Below are positions 44,960-54,096 of a stretch of 64,000 nucleotides of DNA, piece after piece; positions within the stretch are counted from its first letter, which is position 1, and each line of letters starts with the position of its first letter. A model generated the notes under the pieces. The model did not search any database and was not told the DNA's origin. It saw only the letters and a list, made by a program, of their open reading frames with translations. The position numbers and the translations under genes were made by a program. The DNA is from CAVSJJ01 sp963771015 (GTDB lineage: Bacteria > Actinomycetota > Actinomycetes > Actinomycetales > Dermatophilaceae), in assembly GCA_963771015.1 (NCBI GenBank), contig CAVYRN010000009.1, forward strand, positions 1 to 64,000, given 5' to 3'.

Positions 44960-45856
44960 ATGCCGCAGAAGATGAATCTCCGCGAGTACATCGACCGGTT
45001 GCGCACCGAGGGCTACACGGTGCGCGGCGGCAAGGGGGAGGACCCGGAGCTCATCGCGCCGGACGGCCAGGCCGTCGAGACGTGGCGCGACGACTACCCC
45101 TATGACGCGCTGCTCGACCGCGAGGTCTACGAACAGGAGAAGTACCGCCTCCAGATCGAGCTGCTCAAGTTCCAGTACTGGAGCCAGGACGTCGGAGCCA
45201 AGCACGTCATCGTCTTCGAGGGGCGCGACGCCGCGGGCAAGGGAGGCACGATCAAACGGTTCATGGAGCACCTCAACCCGCGGGCCGCCCGCGTCGTCGC
45301 GCTCACCACGCCGACCGAGAGCGAGCGTGGGCAGTGGTACTTCCAGCGCTACATCCGCCACCTGCCGACCATCGGGGAGATCGTCCTGTTCGACCGGTCC
45401 TGGTACAACCGGGCGGGTGTCGAGCAGGTCATGGGCTTCTGCAGCCCCGAGGAGTACGACATCTTCATGCGGCAGGCGCCGGCATTCGAGCGGATGCTCA
45501 TCGAGTCGGGGATCACCGTGACCAAGCTGTGGTTCTCGGTGACCCAGGACGAGCAGCGCACCCGGTTCGCCATCCGCCAGATCGACCCGGTGCGCCGGTG
45601 GAAGCTCTCGCCGATGGATCTGGAGAGCCTGGACCGGTGGGAGGAGTACACCGCGGCCAAGGAGGCGATGTTCGAGTCCACCGACAAGAAGTACGCCCCT
45701 TGGCTGACGATCAAGAGCAACGACAAGAAGCGCGGCCGGGTCAACGCGATGCGGGCCTACCTCAACCAGTTCGACTACGACGGCAAGGACCCCTCGGTCG
45801 TCTTCGCGCCGGACCCGACCATCGTCGCCCGCGCCAAGCACACCGAGGGTGACTGA
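44960..45856 (+). CDS. ppk2: Polyphosphate kinase 2 (PPK2)
   Basis: 298-residue PPK2-family kinase that transfers phosphate between polyphosphate and nucleoside di- or monophosphates. The P-loop is VFEGRDAAGKGGTIKR, the lid/Walker B region LFDRSWYNRAGVE, and the C-terminal part contains RFAIRQIDPVRRWKLSP and YAPWLTIKSNDKKRGR. An N-terminal extension precedes the core (LREYIDRLRTEGYTVRGG). A second ATG 12 bases on could also be used. Polyphosphate storage is common in this group of actinobacteria. Confidence 0.92.
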   Translation: MPQKMNLREYIDRLRTEGYTVRGGKGEDPELIAPDGQAVETWRDDYPYDALLDREVYEQEKYRLQIELLKFQYWSQDVGAKHVIVFEGRDAAGKGGTIKRFMEHLNPRAARVVALTTPTESERGQWYFQRYIRHLPTIGEIVLFDRSWYNRAGVEQVMGFCSPEEYDIFMRQAPAFERMLIESGITVTKLWFSVTQDEQRTRFAIRQIDPVRRWKLSPMDLESLDRWEEYTAAKEAMFESTDKKYAPWLTIKSNDKKRGRVNAMRAYLNQFDYDGKDPSVVFAPDPTIVARAKHTEGD

Positions 45857-45929
45857 GCCGTCGACGGATCCGACGACGGCGCCGGTGCGTCAGCAGGCTG
45901 GGCCAGCGGGCCGCGCCAACGGGGCCGCG

Positions 45930-46151
45930 TCAGCTGGCGGCCGCGGAAGGGTTGTCGGGGTGGGACGTCGCGAGGATGTCGCGGCACTCCCGTTCGACCA
46001 GGAGCGGGACATAGTCACGCACCGGACCGGTCAGCCGCGCGTGCACCGCATCGACCGTCGCCCGAATCCGTCCGGGGGGCAGATCAGGGAACCTGGCCGC
46101 CAACCTCCGGACGACCTCGTCAACCGCCCGGTGCTCGTCCTGCTGGGACAT
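45930..46151 (-). CDS. Small three-helix-bundle dimerisation-like protein (73 aa)
   Basis: 73-residue helical protein starting MSQQDEHRAVDEVVRRLAAR and containing FPDLPPGRIRATVDAVHARL and DYVPLLVERECRDILA. The pattern matches the actinobacterial 'three-helix bundle dimerization domain' proteins, of unknown role. The ATG at 46151 is favoured because upstream in-frame sequence is low-complexity; the ribosome site is weak. Convergent with PPK2. Confidence 0.6.
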   Translation of the reverse strand: MSQQDEHRAVDEVVRRLAARFPDLPPGRIRATVDAVHARLTGPVRDYVPLLVERECRDILATSHPDNPSAAAS

Positions 46152-46312
46152 GGGGACTACGGTGCCGCACCCGTGCCTTTCGTGACAAGCCCCTCCGGCG
46201 ACCCGGCCGGCGAGGCGGGTCTCCGGGCCCCGTGGTTCCGCCGCTCCCCGTGGCGCTATCGTCACGGGATGGGCGTCGACGCACGGGCCGGCGGGAGAGC
46301 AGGGCGAGGCCG

Positions 46313-47242
46313 ATGACCGACGGGCAACCCCGGTTCGTCTGGGTGGACGGCGCCGTGCGTCCGGCCGATGCGGAGCATCTCTCGGTCTTCGACCGGGGCT
46401 TCCAGCTCGGAGACGCTGTGTTCGAGACGCTCCGGGCGCGCGCCGGGCGGGTGACCGAGCTCCCCGAGCACGTCGCCCGGCTGCGCAGGTCGGCCGAGGG
46501 ACTCGGCATCGAGGTCCCGGAGGATGTCGGGGAGGTGCTCGCCGCCGGGATCGCCGAGCTGCTCGCGGCCGAGAGCCTCGACGTGCCGGATGGCGATGCC
46601 TCGATCCGGGTCACCGTGTCGCGAGGGAGGTGGTTCGCCCGAGGGCTGCTGCCACCGCCCGCCGAGCGCCTCGTCGCGACGGTGGCCATCCAGGCCTGGC
46701 CGGTGGCGCGGCATACCGCGACGGAGCAACCCCGGGGGATCTCCGTCGTGGCCTCGGCGATCCGCCGCGACCCCGGCAACCCGATGCTGGGGCTGAAGAC
46801 CACGTCGCGCGCCGACTACGTCTACGCCAAGCTCGAGGCGCGGCGCGCCGGGGCCGACGACGCGGTGTTCCTCACCGTGGCGGGCCACCTGTCCGAGGCG
46901 ACGACGGCGAACCTCTTCCTCGTCCGGGTGGCCCCCGATGGCGTGACCGAGCTGGCGACCCCGTCGCTCGACTGCGCGATCCTCGCCGGGACGACGCGCG
47001 CCTGGCTGGTGGCGTGGGCCGCGCGGGTGGGGCTGCGGCCGGTCGAGGGGCGCCTGGCGCCGGAGGAGCTCGCGGGAGCGTCGGAGGCGTTCATCTCCTC
47101 GTCGGTGGCCGGGATCGTCCCCGTCGTCGCCTTCGACGGTGGCCGCATCGGCGATGGTATGCCGGGTCCGTGGACGCTGCGTGCGCGGGCCGACCGCGAG
47201 GCCTTCGTCGTCGACGGACGACCCCCCGCGTCACGAGACTGA
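46313..47242 (+). CDS. Class IV aminotransferase (aminodeoxychorismate lyase / D-amino acid transaminase type)
   Basis: 309-residue fold-type IV PLP enzyme. Start ATG preceded by GAGG. DRGFQLGDAVFETLRA is the family signature near residue 25; the PLP lysine is in MLGLKTTSRADYVYAK; LSEATTANLFLV and FISSSVAGIVPV line the phosphate-binding cup. PabC (4-aminobenzoate synthesis), BCAT and DAAT members are hard to tell apart; the absence of neighbouring pabA/pabB leaves the assignment open. Confidence 0.85.
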   Translation: MTDGQPRFVWVDGAVRPADAEHLSVFDRGFQLGDAVFETLRARAGRVTELPEHVARLRRSAEGLGIEVPEDVGEVLAAGIAELLAAESLDVPDGDASIRVTVSRGRWFARGLLPPPAERLVATVAIQAWPVARHTATEQPRGISVVASAIRRDPGNPMLGLKTTSRADYVYAKLEARRAGADDAVFLTVAGHLSEATTANLFLVRVAPDGVTELATPSLDCAILAGTTRAWLVAWAARVGLRPVEGRLAPEELAGASEAFISSSVAGIVPVVAFDGGRIGDGMPGPWTLRARADREAFVVDGRPPASRD

Positions 47243-47263
47243 CGCCCCCCACGTCGACGAGGC

Positions 47264-47318
47264 CCGCCGGTTCGAGGTATTCCGGTCCCGTCTGCGGGTC
47301 TCGACATACCTCGAACCG
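47264..47318. repeat. 55-bp dispersed hairpin repeat, copy 1 (convergent junction)
   Basis: Terminal inverted repeats CGGTTCGAGGTAT and ATACCTCGAACCG enclose an inner CCCG-TCTG-CGGG hairpin. It lies 21 bases after the aminotransferase stop and 76 bases before the convergent stop at 47395. A second copy of exactly the same length is at 51481-51535, differing at a few inner bases. Probably a bidirectional terminator and also a REP-like dispersed element. Confidence 0.75.
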
Positions 47319-47394
47319 TGGATGAAGCGGGACGCCGACGTCTGTGCCGACGGCGCTCACGAGGCCGTCCGGGTCGTGTGCTGGGGGCGCAGGG

Positions 47395-50347
47395 CTACGG
47401 GTCACCGGGCAGGTGGGCGGCGAGCAGCTCGGCCAGGTGTATGCCGCGTGCCCCGGCGAGCTGGTCGGCCTGGGTCCGGCAGGAGAACCCGTCGGCGAGG
47501 AACACCGTCCCGGGCGCGGCGTCCCGCAGCGCCGGCAGGAGCGCCTGCTCGGCCACGGCCACGGACAGCTCGTAGTGGCCGCGCTCCATCCCGAAGTTGC
47601 CGGCCAGGCCACAGCAACCCGAGAGCACGGTGATCTCGGCCCCGACGTCGCGCAACAGCCGCTCGTCCGCCCCGAACCCCATGACCGCGTGCTGGTGGCA
47701 GTGCGGTTGGGCGATCACGGTGACGCCCGACAGCGACGGCGGCTGCCACCGCTGCTCCGGCCGCCGGCCCGGCTGTTCGGTGAGGAACTCGGCCAGGGTG
47801 CGAACGCTGCCCGAGACCACGTCGGCGCGCGGGTCGTCGGGGAGCAGCTCCGCAAGGTCCTGCCTCAGCACGGCCGTGCAGGAGGGCTCGACCCCGACGA
47901 CGGGCATCCCGGCCGCCGCGAAGGGTCCGAGCACGTCGAGGGTCTGCCGCAACCGGAGCCCGGGCGCCGTCGAGCTGCCCGGTCGAGATCCAGGTCAGGC
48001 CGCAGCACGCCGCTCCGGAGGGCAGGTACACCTGGTAGCCCGCCGCCTCGAGTACCCGGACCATGGCGTGCCCGACCGCCGGCGCGAAGGCGTCGGTGAA
48101 CGAGTCCGCCCACAGCACGACGCCGGGACGTCCCCCGGGTCGGCCGGTGACCGGCGCCGGCACCCGCAGCCGCCGGGTGCTGCGCCGCAGCGGCGTGCCG
48201 GCGAGCTGGGGGATGCCGCGGCGCGGGTCCATCCCGCCGGCGCGCAGGACGGTCGAGCGCACGGCCCGCGGGGCGAGCAGCATGTTGACCAGCCGCGGCG
48301 CCACCCCGGCCAGCCGGACCCAGCGGGGCAGCTGTCCCAAGGCGTAGTGGGTCACCGGTCGCAGCCGCCGCCGGTAGCGCTGGTGGAGGACCTCCGCCTT
48401 GTATGCCGCCATGTCGACGCTCGCCGGACAGTCGGCGGCGCAGGCCTTGCACGACAGGCACAGGTCCAGGGCCTGGAGCACCTCGGGCGCTCGGAACCCA
48501 CCACGGACCAGCGCGCCGTTGGTCATCTCCTGCAGGACCCTGGCCCGGCCCCGGGTCGAATCCGTCTCATCGTGAGTCGCCACGAACGACGGGCACATGA
48601 CATCGCCCGGGGCCGGGCTCTCGGCCCGGCACGTGCCGACGCCGACGCAGCGGTGCACGGCCCGGGTGAGGTCACCGCCGTCGCCCGTCAGTGCGGCTCC
48701 TCCGGGCCGGTCGGCGACGAGGAGCGGGTGGGCCGCCGGGCGGCGCAGGTCCACGTCAACGGCGCGCGGGCGCACGACGACCCCCGGGTTGAGCAGGTCG
48801 TCCGGGTCGAAGACCTTCTTGAACGCCGCGAAGGCCGCGATGGCGTCGGCGGAGTACATCCGGGGCAGCAGCTCGCTGCGGGCCCGGCCGTCCCCGTGCT
48901 CGCCGGACAGCGAGCCGCCGTGCGCGGCGACGAGGTCGGCCGCGTCGAGCAGGAAGGGGCGCAGTCGCTGCGGTCGGTTCTCCAGCGGGAGGTCCAGCCG
49001 GACGTGGACGCACCCGTCGCCGAAGTGCCCGTAGGGCAGGCCGGTGATCCCGTGCAGCCGGGTCAGCTCCTCGAAGGCACGCAGGTAGGCGCCGAGCCGC
49101 TCCGGCGGGACTGCGGCGTCCTCCCAGCCCGGCCAGGCCTGCTCCCCGCCGGCCGTGCGCCCCGCGAGCCCGGCGCCGTCCTCCCGGATCCGCCACAGCC
49201 GGGTCGCCTGGTCGCCGGCCGGGACGACCCGGGCCGCCCGGGTCCCGGCCGCGGAGACCAGCCGTTCGGCGGCCGCGAGCGCCTCCGCCGGGGTCGAACC
49301 ACCCATCTCGACGAGCAGCCACCCGCCGCCGCTCGGCAGGTCAGGCACGGCGGCCGCCCCCCGGTGCCGGCGGACGACGTCCACCAGGCGGGCGTCGATG
49401 CCCTCGACGGCGAGCGGCGAATGGCCGAGCAGGGCCGGCACGTCGTCCGCGGCGCAGGCCATGTCGGCATACCCGAGAACGGCGAGGACGCGCGCCGGCG
49501 GCGGCTCCACGAGGCGCACCGTCGCCCGGAGCACGAGGGCGCAGGTGCCCTCCGTGCCGACCAGGGCCTTCGCCAGGTCTCCGCCGTTCTCCGGGAGCAG
49601 GTGCTCCAGGGAGTAGCCCGAGACCTGGCGACCGAAGCGGCCCAGCTCGGTCCGCAGCGTGGCCAGATGTGCCCGGACGAGCTCGGGCAGGCCCGGGACC
49701 GACGCGGTCCCGTGCCCCGCCCTGGCGCCCGGTATGCCGCGCGCGGCTGCGGCCGGCCCGTCGTTGCCCGCGGTGAACCGGCGCCCGGTTCCGTCGACGA
49801 CGTCGAGGGCCAGGACGTTGTCCGCCGTCCGGCCGAAGGCCACGGCGTGCGGCCCGCACGCGTTGTTGCCGATCATCCCGCCCAGGGTGCAGCGGGAGTG
49901 CGTGGACGGGTCCGGACCGAACTGGAGGCCGTGGGGGCGGGCGGCGACCTGAAGCCGGTCGAGCACGGCACCCGGCTGGACCACGGCGGTCCTGGCCTCG
50001 GGGTCGACATCGAGAACGCGCGCGAGGTGACGGCTGCAGTCGAGGACGATGCCGGGCCCGACCGCGTTGCCCGCGACGGAGGTGCCACCACCGCGCATCG
50101 TCACCGGCGTCCCGGTCGCCGTGGCCACCTCGGCGGTCGCGAGGATGTCCGCCTCGTCGCGCGGGAAGACCACCACAGCGGGCACGACCCGGTAGTTGGA
50201 GGCGTCGGTGGAGTACTCGGCGCGGCGCAGCGTGGTGGCGTCGACCTCTCCGCCGACGGCGCGGCGAAGGAGGGCGACCAGATCGGGGGCCGTCGTCCCG
50301 GCCTGCGGGGCGGCCCGGGTCCAGGCACGCGAGCGCGCGTCCGACAT
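47395..50347 (-). CDS. FAD-linked oxidase with Fe-S domain (D-lactate dehydrogenase / GlcD-GlcF-like); one frameshift
   Basis: About 984 residues. N-terminal FAD-binding type 4 domain: RVVPAVVVFPRDEADI, TPVTMRGGGTSVAGNA, TLGGMIGNNACGPHAV. FAD-oxidase C domain: YGHFGDGCVHVRL and LSGEHGDGRARSELL. Two [4Fe-4S] motifs: CVGVGTCRAES...MCPSF and LCLSCKACAADCPAS. C-terminal CCG domains: GAACCGLTW and LSGCCGLAGNFGME. The frame changes once, at about 47,965 (STGQLDGARA, then RLRQTLDVLGP). It feeds electrons from a D-2-hydroxyacid, most likely D-lactate, to quinone or another acceptor at the membrane. Confidence 0.85.
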
Positions 50348-50449
50348 CAGGCCTCCTCGGCATCCGGTCGTGCTCGACGCTAGGGCGACGGCGGCCCGCG
50401 TGTCACGCTAACCAGGCAACTGAACGAACGTCCAGGGAGGAGTACTCCC

Positions 50450-51451
50450 ATGAGGTGCGCAACGCTCCACGCACCCGGTGACATCCGTGTGCAGGAGATG
50501 GCCGAGCCGGTCGCGGGGCCGGGCGAGAGCCTGGTGCGGATCACCAGCGTGGGTCTGTGCGGGTCCGACCTGCACTGGTTCGACGAGGGCGCGATCGGCG
50601 ACGCGGTCCTGACCCGACCGTTGGTCCTCGGTCACGAGATGGCCGGGGTGGTCCTCTCCGGCCCGCTCGCCGGCCGGAGCGTTGCCATCGACCCGGCCCT
50701 GCCGTGTGGGACCTGCCGGGAGTGCCACGCCGGGCTCGACCACCTGTGCACACACATGGGCTTCGCCGGGCACGGCAGCACCGACGGCGGGCTACGCGAG
50801 CTCGTGGCCTGGGCGGATGACCGCCTGCACCTGCTCCCGGACGGCTTCGACCCCGCGATGGGCTCTCTGCTGGAGCCGCTGGGGGTCGCCGTGCACGCGA
50901 CCGACCTCGCCCATCTGCGGCCCGGCTGGCGGGTGGCCGTCGTGGGCTGCGGCCCGATCGGCCTCATCCTCGTCGAGCTGGCCGTCCTTGCCGGCAGCGA
51001 GGTGGTCGCGGTCGAGCCGCTCGCCCACCGTCGCGAGGCGGCGCTGCGGGCCGGGGCCACCGCCGCCGTCGCGCCCGAGGACGTGACGGCGGACTCCGAG
51101 CTGGCGGCCATGTCCGACGTCGCCTTCGAGGTCAGCGGCTCCGACGACGGGCTCGCCCGTGCCGCGCTGCTCAGCCGGCCCGGTGCCCGGTTGGTGCTCG
51201 TCGGCATCCCCGAGGAGGACGCGACGACCTTCCAGGCCTCGCTCATGCGCCGCAAGGGGCTGACCCTGGCCTGTGTCCGCCGGATGACGGGCGACGCCTA
51301 CGCCCGAGGGATCTCACTGGCGGTGCGCGGTGCCATCGACCTGTCCTGGCTCACGTCGCGCCGGTTCCCCCTCGCGGATGCGGTCACGGCGTTCGAGGTG
51401 GCGGCCGCCCGAGAGGGCAACAAGGTCGTCATCGACGTCACCCCTGGCTGA
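50450..51451 (+). CDS. Zinc-dependent MDR-family dehydrogenase (polyol/threonine dehydrogenase-like)
   Basis: 333-residue medium-chain dehydrogenase. GLCGSDLHWFDEG and LGHEMAGVVL supply the catalytic zinc ligands; CGTCRECHAGLDHLC is the structural zinc site; AVVGCGPIGLILVELA is the NAD(P)-binding Rossmann motif with AVEPLAHRREAALRAGA after it. Ribosome site GGAGGAG. Sorbitol, threonine or galactitol dehydrogenases look alike at this level. It faces the FAD oxidase gene across a 102-base divergent promoter region. Confidence 0.85.
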   Translation: MRCATLHAPGDIRVQEMAEPVAGPGESLVRITSVGLCGSDLHWFDEGAIGDAVLTRPLVLGHEMAGVVLSGPLAGRSVAIDPALPCGTCRECHAGLDHLCTHMGFAGHGSTDGGLRELVAWADDRLHLLPDGFDPAMGSLLEPLGVAVHATDLAHLRPGWRVAVVGCGPIGLILVELAVLAGSEVVAVEPLAHRREAALRAGATAAVAPEDVTADSELAAMSDVAFEVSGSDDGLARAALLSRPGARLVLVGIPEEDATTFQASLMRRKGLTLACVRRMTGDAYARGISLAVRGAIDLSWLTSRRFPLADAVTAFEVAAAREGNKVVIDVTPG

Positions 51452-51480
51452 GCGCCGAGACTGCCGGCCCGTGGGACCTC

Positions 51481-51535
51481 CCGCCGGTTCGAGGTATTCC
51501 GGTCCCGTCTGTGGGTCTTCGTATACCTCGAACCG
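51481..51535. repeat. 55-bp dispersed hairpin repeat, copy 2 (convergent junction)
   Basis: Same element as 47264-47318, with the same terminal inverted repeats. It lies 29 bases after the MDR dehydrogenase stop and 40 bases before the convergent PPOX stop at 51576. Inner differences (for example TCTGTGGGTCTTCGT instead of TCTGCGGGTCTCGAC) leave the outer stem intact, which suggests selection on structure. Confidence 0.75.
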
Positions 51536-51575
51536 GGACCGGCGAGGCGTCTCGCGCCGCTGGGCGACGTCCCGC

Positions 51576-52037
51576 TCAGGCCCGATCGGGCGGGAACCCG
51601 CCCGTGGCCACCGGTCCCCACCGCTGCGGGGTGATCCGGATGAGGCACTTGCCCTGGTCGAGCATGGCCTGCCGGTACTCGGCCCAGTCGGGGTGCTCGC
51701 CCGCGATGTTGCGGTAGTACTCGACGAACGCATCGAGTGCCTCCGGGACGTCGAGGACCTCGGCCGCGCCGTCGACCTGGACCCACGCACCGCCGAAGTC
51801 GTCGGACAGGACGAGGACGCTGGCTCGCGGTCGGTGCCGGGCGTTGCGGGACTTCGCACGCTCGGGGTAGGACGAGACGACGATGCGTCCGGAGTCGTCG
51901 ACGCCGCCGGTGACGGGCGACGCCTGAGGGGTGCCGTCCGCCCGCTCGGTGAGGAGCACCATCTGGTGGCGGGCACGGACGAAGTCGAGGAGCCCGTCGA
52001 GGTCGACGGCGGTTGTCGTAGCAATGGTCCTGGCCAT
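51576..52037 (-). CDS. PPOX-class F420-dependent (split-barrel) oxidoreductase
   Basis: 153-residue split-barrel flavin/F420-binding protein. Start MARTIATTTAVDLDGLLDFV; QMVLLTERADGTPQASPVTG and IVVSSYPERAKSRNARHRPR form the phosphate-binding barrel strands; DFGGAWVQVDGAAEVLDVPE and EYRQAMLDQGKCLIRITPQR complete the fold. Many actinobacterial members bind coenzyme F420 and act as quinone or biliverdin reductases; the substrate is not indicated. Confidence 0.82.
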   Translation of the reverse strand: MARTIATTTAVDLDGLLDFVRARHQMVLLTERADGTPQASPVTGGVDDSGRIVVSSYPERAKSRNARHRPRASVLVLSDDFGGAWVQVDGAAEVLDVPEALDAFVEYYRNIAGEHPDWAEYRQAMLDQGKCLIRITPQRWGPVATGGFPPDRA

Positions 52038-52394
52038 CGGGTCATCGTCCCACGGGCCGCGCAAGGTGTGGACCGGGTGCGGGCCGGCGGGACGACGAAG
52101 TCTGGCGGGCGACCGGCGCGCGCGTCCCGAGCCCGGTGGAGGGGGTCATCCGTTCGGCTGATGCGGGCATCGGGTGAACGGATGATCTTTCGCCCGGACT
52201 TCTCGACTCGGGTCGCGGTCACGTGAGGTCAGGCTTACGTTCAAGGAACAGTAAAGAGGCGGTAAGGAGTAGTCCAAGACGGGTCATCTCGTTCAGGGGC
52301 GAGGGATCGGGACTCTCGACACGGCCTCACCGAAGTGGGCGGCATGTCTGAGGGGGTATGCCGCCCGCTTCGTTGTCCGTCGACATGTGGTCGG
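52038..52394. other. 357-base gap with an inverted repeat and a terminator
   Basis: No gene seen. TCATCCGTTC at 52146-52155 and GAACGGATGA at 52176-52185 form a perfect 10-bp inverted repeat with a 20-base spacer, possibly an operator or stem. At 52331-52372 lies the terminator of the TetR transcript. A purine-rich stretch near 52235-52275 holds a ribosome-site-like GGTAAGGAG, but no credible frame follows it. Confidence 0.5.
52331..52372 (-). terminator. Hairpin terminator downstream of the TetR gene
   Basis: 15-bp stem with one G-T pair, CGAAGTGGGCGGCAT (52331-52345) against 52358-52372, loop of 12 bases, 22 bases past the TetR stop on the leftward strand. Confidence 0.65.
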
Positions 52395-52976
52395 TCACCC
52401 GACGGGGTGGGCGCCGCCCCAGCCGCGCATCATCGCGTCGAGCCCGTCGATCAGGGAGGTGTAGCTGCGGTCGACGTCCCGCGGCATGCCGAATCCGCCC
52501 GCCGCCTCGAGTGCGGCGAACCCGTGCAGCGTCGAACGCAGGGCCCGGGTTGCGTCGACCGCCGTCTCACCGGTCAGGCCGTACCCCTCGAGGATGGCGA
52601 AGATGACCCGCAGAATCGCCTCGGATGCCTCCTCGTGGGGGCCGGAGCCACCGCGGGGGGCGCGCAGGGCGGCGGCATACCGACCCGGATGCGCCGCGGC
52701 GTAGTCGCGGTATGCCGTCCCGACCGCGCGCAGCGCAGCAGCGCCGGATACGCCCACCGCGGGTCGGGTGAGGGCCTGGGCCAGCTCGGCCGTCGCGAGC
52801 GCGGCGACGTCGCGACGCAGCCCGCCGAGGGACTCGATGTGTTTGTAGAGGCTGGGTAGCCGCACGCCGAGCCGCTCGGCGACCGCGGCCAAGGACAGCC
52901 GGTCCCAGCCGACCTCGTCGGCGATGTCCGCGGCGGCCGCGACGACCCGCTCGCGGTTCAGCCCGAGCCTAGGCAT
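52395..52976 (-). CDS. TetR/AcrR-family regulator
   Basis: 193-residue repressor. Helix-turn-helix: ERVVAAAADIADEVGWDRLS then AAVAERLGVRLPSLYKHIES. The C-terminal part has the WHG-type pattern (AAALRAVGTAYRDYAAAHPG; RSTLHGFAALEAAGGFG). It overlaps the hydrolase stop by 8 bases and is co-transcribed with it. The paired palindromes at 53838-53870 in front of the hydrolase gene are the probable operator. Confidence 0.87.
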   Translation of the reverse strand: MPRLGLNRERVVAAAADIADEVGWDRLSLAAVAERLGVRLPSLYKHIESLGGLRRDVAALATAELAQALTRPAVGVSGAAALRAVGTAYRDYAAAHPGRYAAALRAPRGGSGPHEEASEAILRVIFAILEGYGLTGETAVDATRALRSTLHGFAALEAAGGFGMPRDVDRSYTSLIDGLDAMMRGWGGAHPVG

Positions 52977-53790
52977 GGGCGACCGCGGTCCGGCAGAAGT
53001 CGATGAGCGCGGGGTTGACGACGTCGGGGCGTTGGCTCTGGGGGTAGTGCCCTGCCCGGTCGACGAGGGTGACGTCGGCGCGCAGCCGGTCGGCGAGCCA
53101 GCGGGCCTCGGCGGCCGGGTCGGGGAAGTCAGGGTCCTCGGTGCCCATGACGACCAGCGCGGGGGCCGTCACCTCGTCCAGCCGTGCCTCGACGGGGGCG
53201 TGGCTCGTGCGGGTGGTCCGGACGAACGCGGCGGTGTAGCCGGGGCGGCGCAGACTGGTGTCGACCTCGGCGAGGTGCTCGGCGAAGTCCTCCGGGCGGT
53301 CACCGGCATACAGGCTGGGCAGGTACCGGAGCCACACCGGCCGGGCCCACGGGCCGGACATGGCGATCCGGAACGCCGCCACGAGAAGGGGGTTCATCGG
53401 GGTGTTGCGGACGAACGGCCCGATGAGGACCAGCCCGCTGACCGCGTGGGGACGTTCGGCGGCGGCCCAGGCGGCGGCCCCCGCACCCATGGAGGTGCCG
53501 ACGAGGACGGCCGGCCCGCCCAGCTCGTCGACGAGGGCGAGGAGATCCTCGCCGGCGGCGACGTCGTCGTACCGGTCGAACCCGGCGTCGCTCGCGCCGT
53601 GCCCGCGCAGGTCGACGACGGCGACCCGGAACCCGGCGTCGACGAGGGCCGGGACCGTCGAACGGTAGGACGAGGCGAGCTCGCCCATGCCGGGAATGCA
53701 GACGACGAGCGGCCCGTCGCCGGTGAGTCGGTAGGCGATCTGGCCGCCGGGTCGGTCGAGGTGGTGGATCGGCAGGTCGGCGAAGGTCAT
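52969..53790 (-). CDS. Alpha/beta-fold hydrolase
   Basis: 273-residue hydrolase. Nucleophile elbow GTSMGAGAAA, oxyanion region VVCIPGMGELASSYRSTVP, acid in VVMGTEDPDFPDP, histidine in VDRAGHYPQSQRP. The ATG at 53790 follows AGGAGC by 5 bases; an upstream start is less likely. With TetR it forms a self-regulated pair typical of detoxification or of degradation of an ester or lactone signal. Confidence 0.85.
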   Translation of the reverse strand: MTFADLPIHHLDRPGGQIAYRLTGDGPLVVCIPGMGELASSYRSTVPALVDAGFRVAVVDLRGHGASDAGFDRYDDVAAGEDLLALVDELGGPAVLVGTSMGAGAAAWAAAERPHAVSGLVLIGPFVRNTPMNPLLVAAFRIAMSGPWARPVWLRYLPSLYAGDRPEDFAEHLAEVDTSLRRPGYTAAFVRTTRTSHAPVEARLDEVTAPALVVMGTEDPDFPDPAAEARWLADRLRADVTLVDRAGHYPQSQRPDVVNPALIDFCRTAVAHA

Positions 53791-53837
53791 GACGAGCTCC
53801 TGGGCGGTGGTGGTGGCTGTCGGGGATCGCCAAGCGC

Positions 53838-53870
53838 ATGGCGATAGCCATAAGGCTAATAACATTAGCC
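53838..53870. promoter_or_regulatory. Paired palindromic operators before the hydrolase-tetR operon
   Basis: Two perfect inverted repeats side by side: ATGGC-GATA-GCCAT (53838-53851) and GGCTAAT-AAC-ATTAGCC (53854-53870). The second is AT-rich and probably covers the promoter. They lie about 48-80 bases upstream of the hydrolase start, the usual place for TetR autoregulation. Confidence 0.65.
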
Positions 53871-53950
53871 ACCCTCGTCAACCCCGCCTCGGCGCGGCAA
53901 CCCCGACCCAACCTCGTCAACCCCGGATGACCGACCTGCCAGAGAAGCCA

Positions 53951-54010
53951 CTGAGGGGAGGCGACACGCCGGGCCTGGCCGCGCGGCCCCTGCGTGTTGC
54001 CTCCCCTCAG
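53951..54010 (-). terminator. Long hairpin, distal terminator of the 54.2-kb gene
   Basis: An 18-bp stem with one G-T pair: CTGAGGGGAGGCGACACG (53951-53968) against 53993-54010, with a GC-rich loop of 24 bases. The second of two hairpins met by leftward transcription leaving 54209. Confidence 0.55.
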
Positions 54011-54060
54011 CCGGGAGGGCGGGGCCGGGCGGCCCGCGCGTGGGTCTGGCCCCGGACAGG

Positions 54061-54096
54061 GCGAGACCCCGGACCGGGGGTGGTCCGGGGTCTCGC
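54061..54096 (-). terminator. Hairpin, proximal terminator of the 54.2-kb gene
   Basis: Perfect 15-bp stem GCGAGACCCCGGACC (54061-54075) with 54082-54096 around a 6-base loop, 113 bases past the membrane-protein stop on the leftward strand. Confidence 0.65.
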
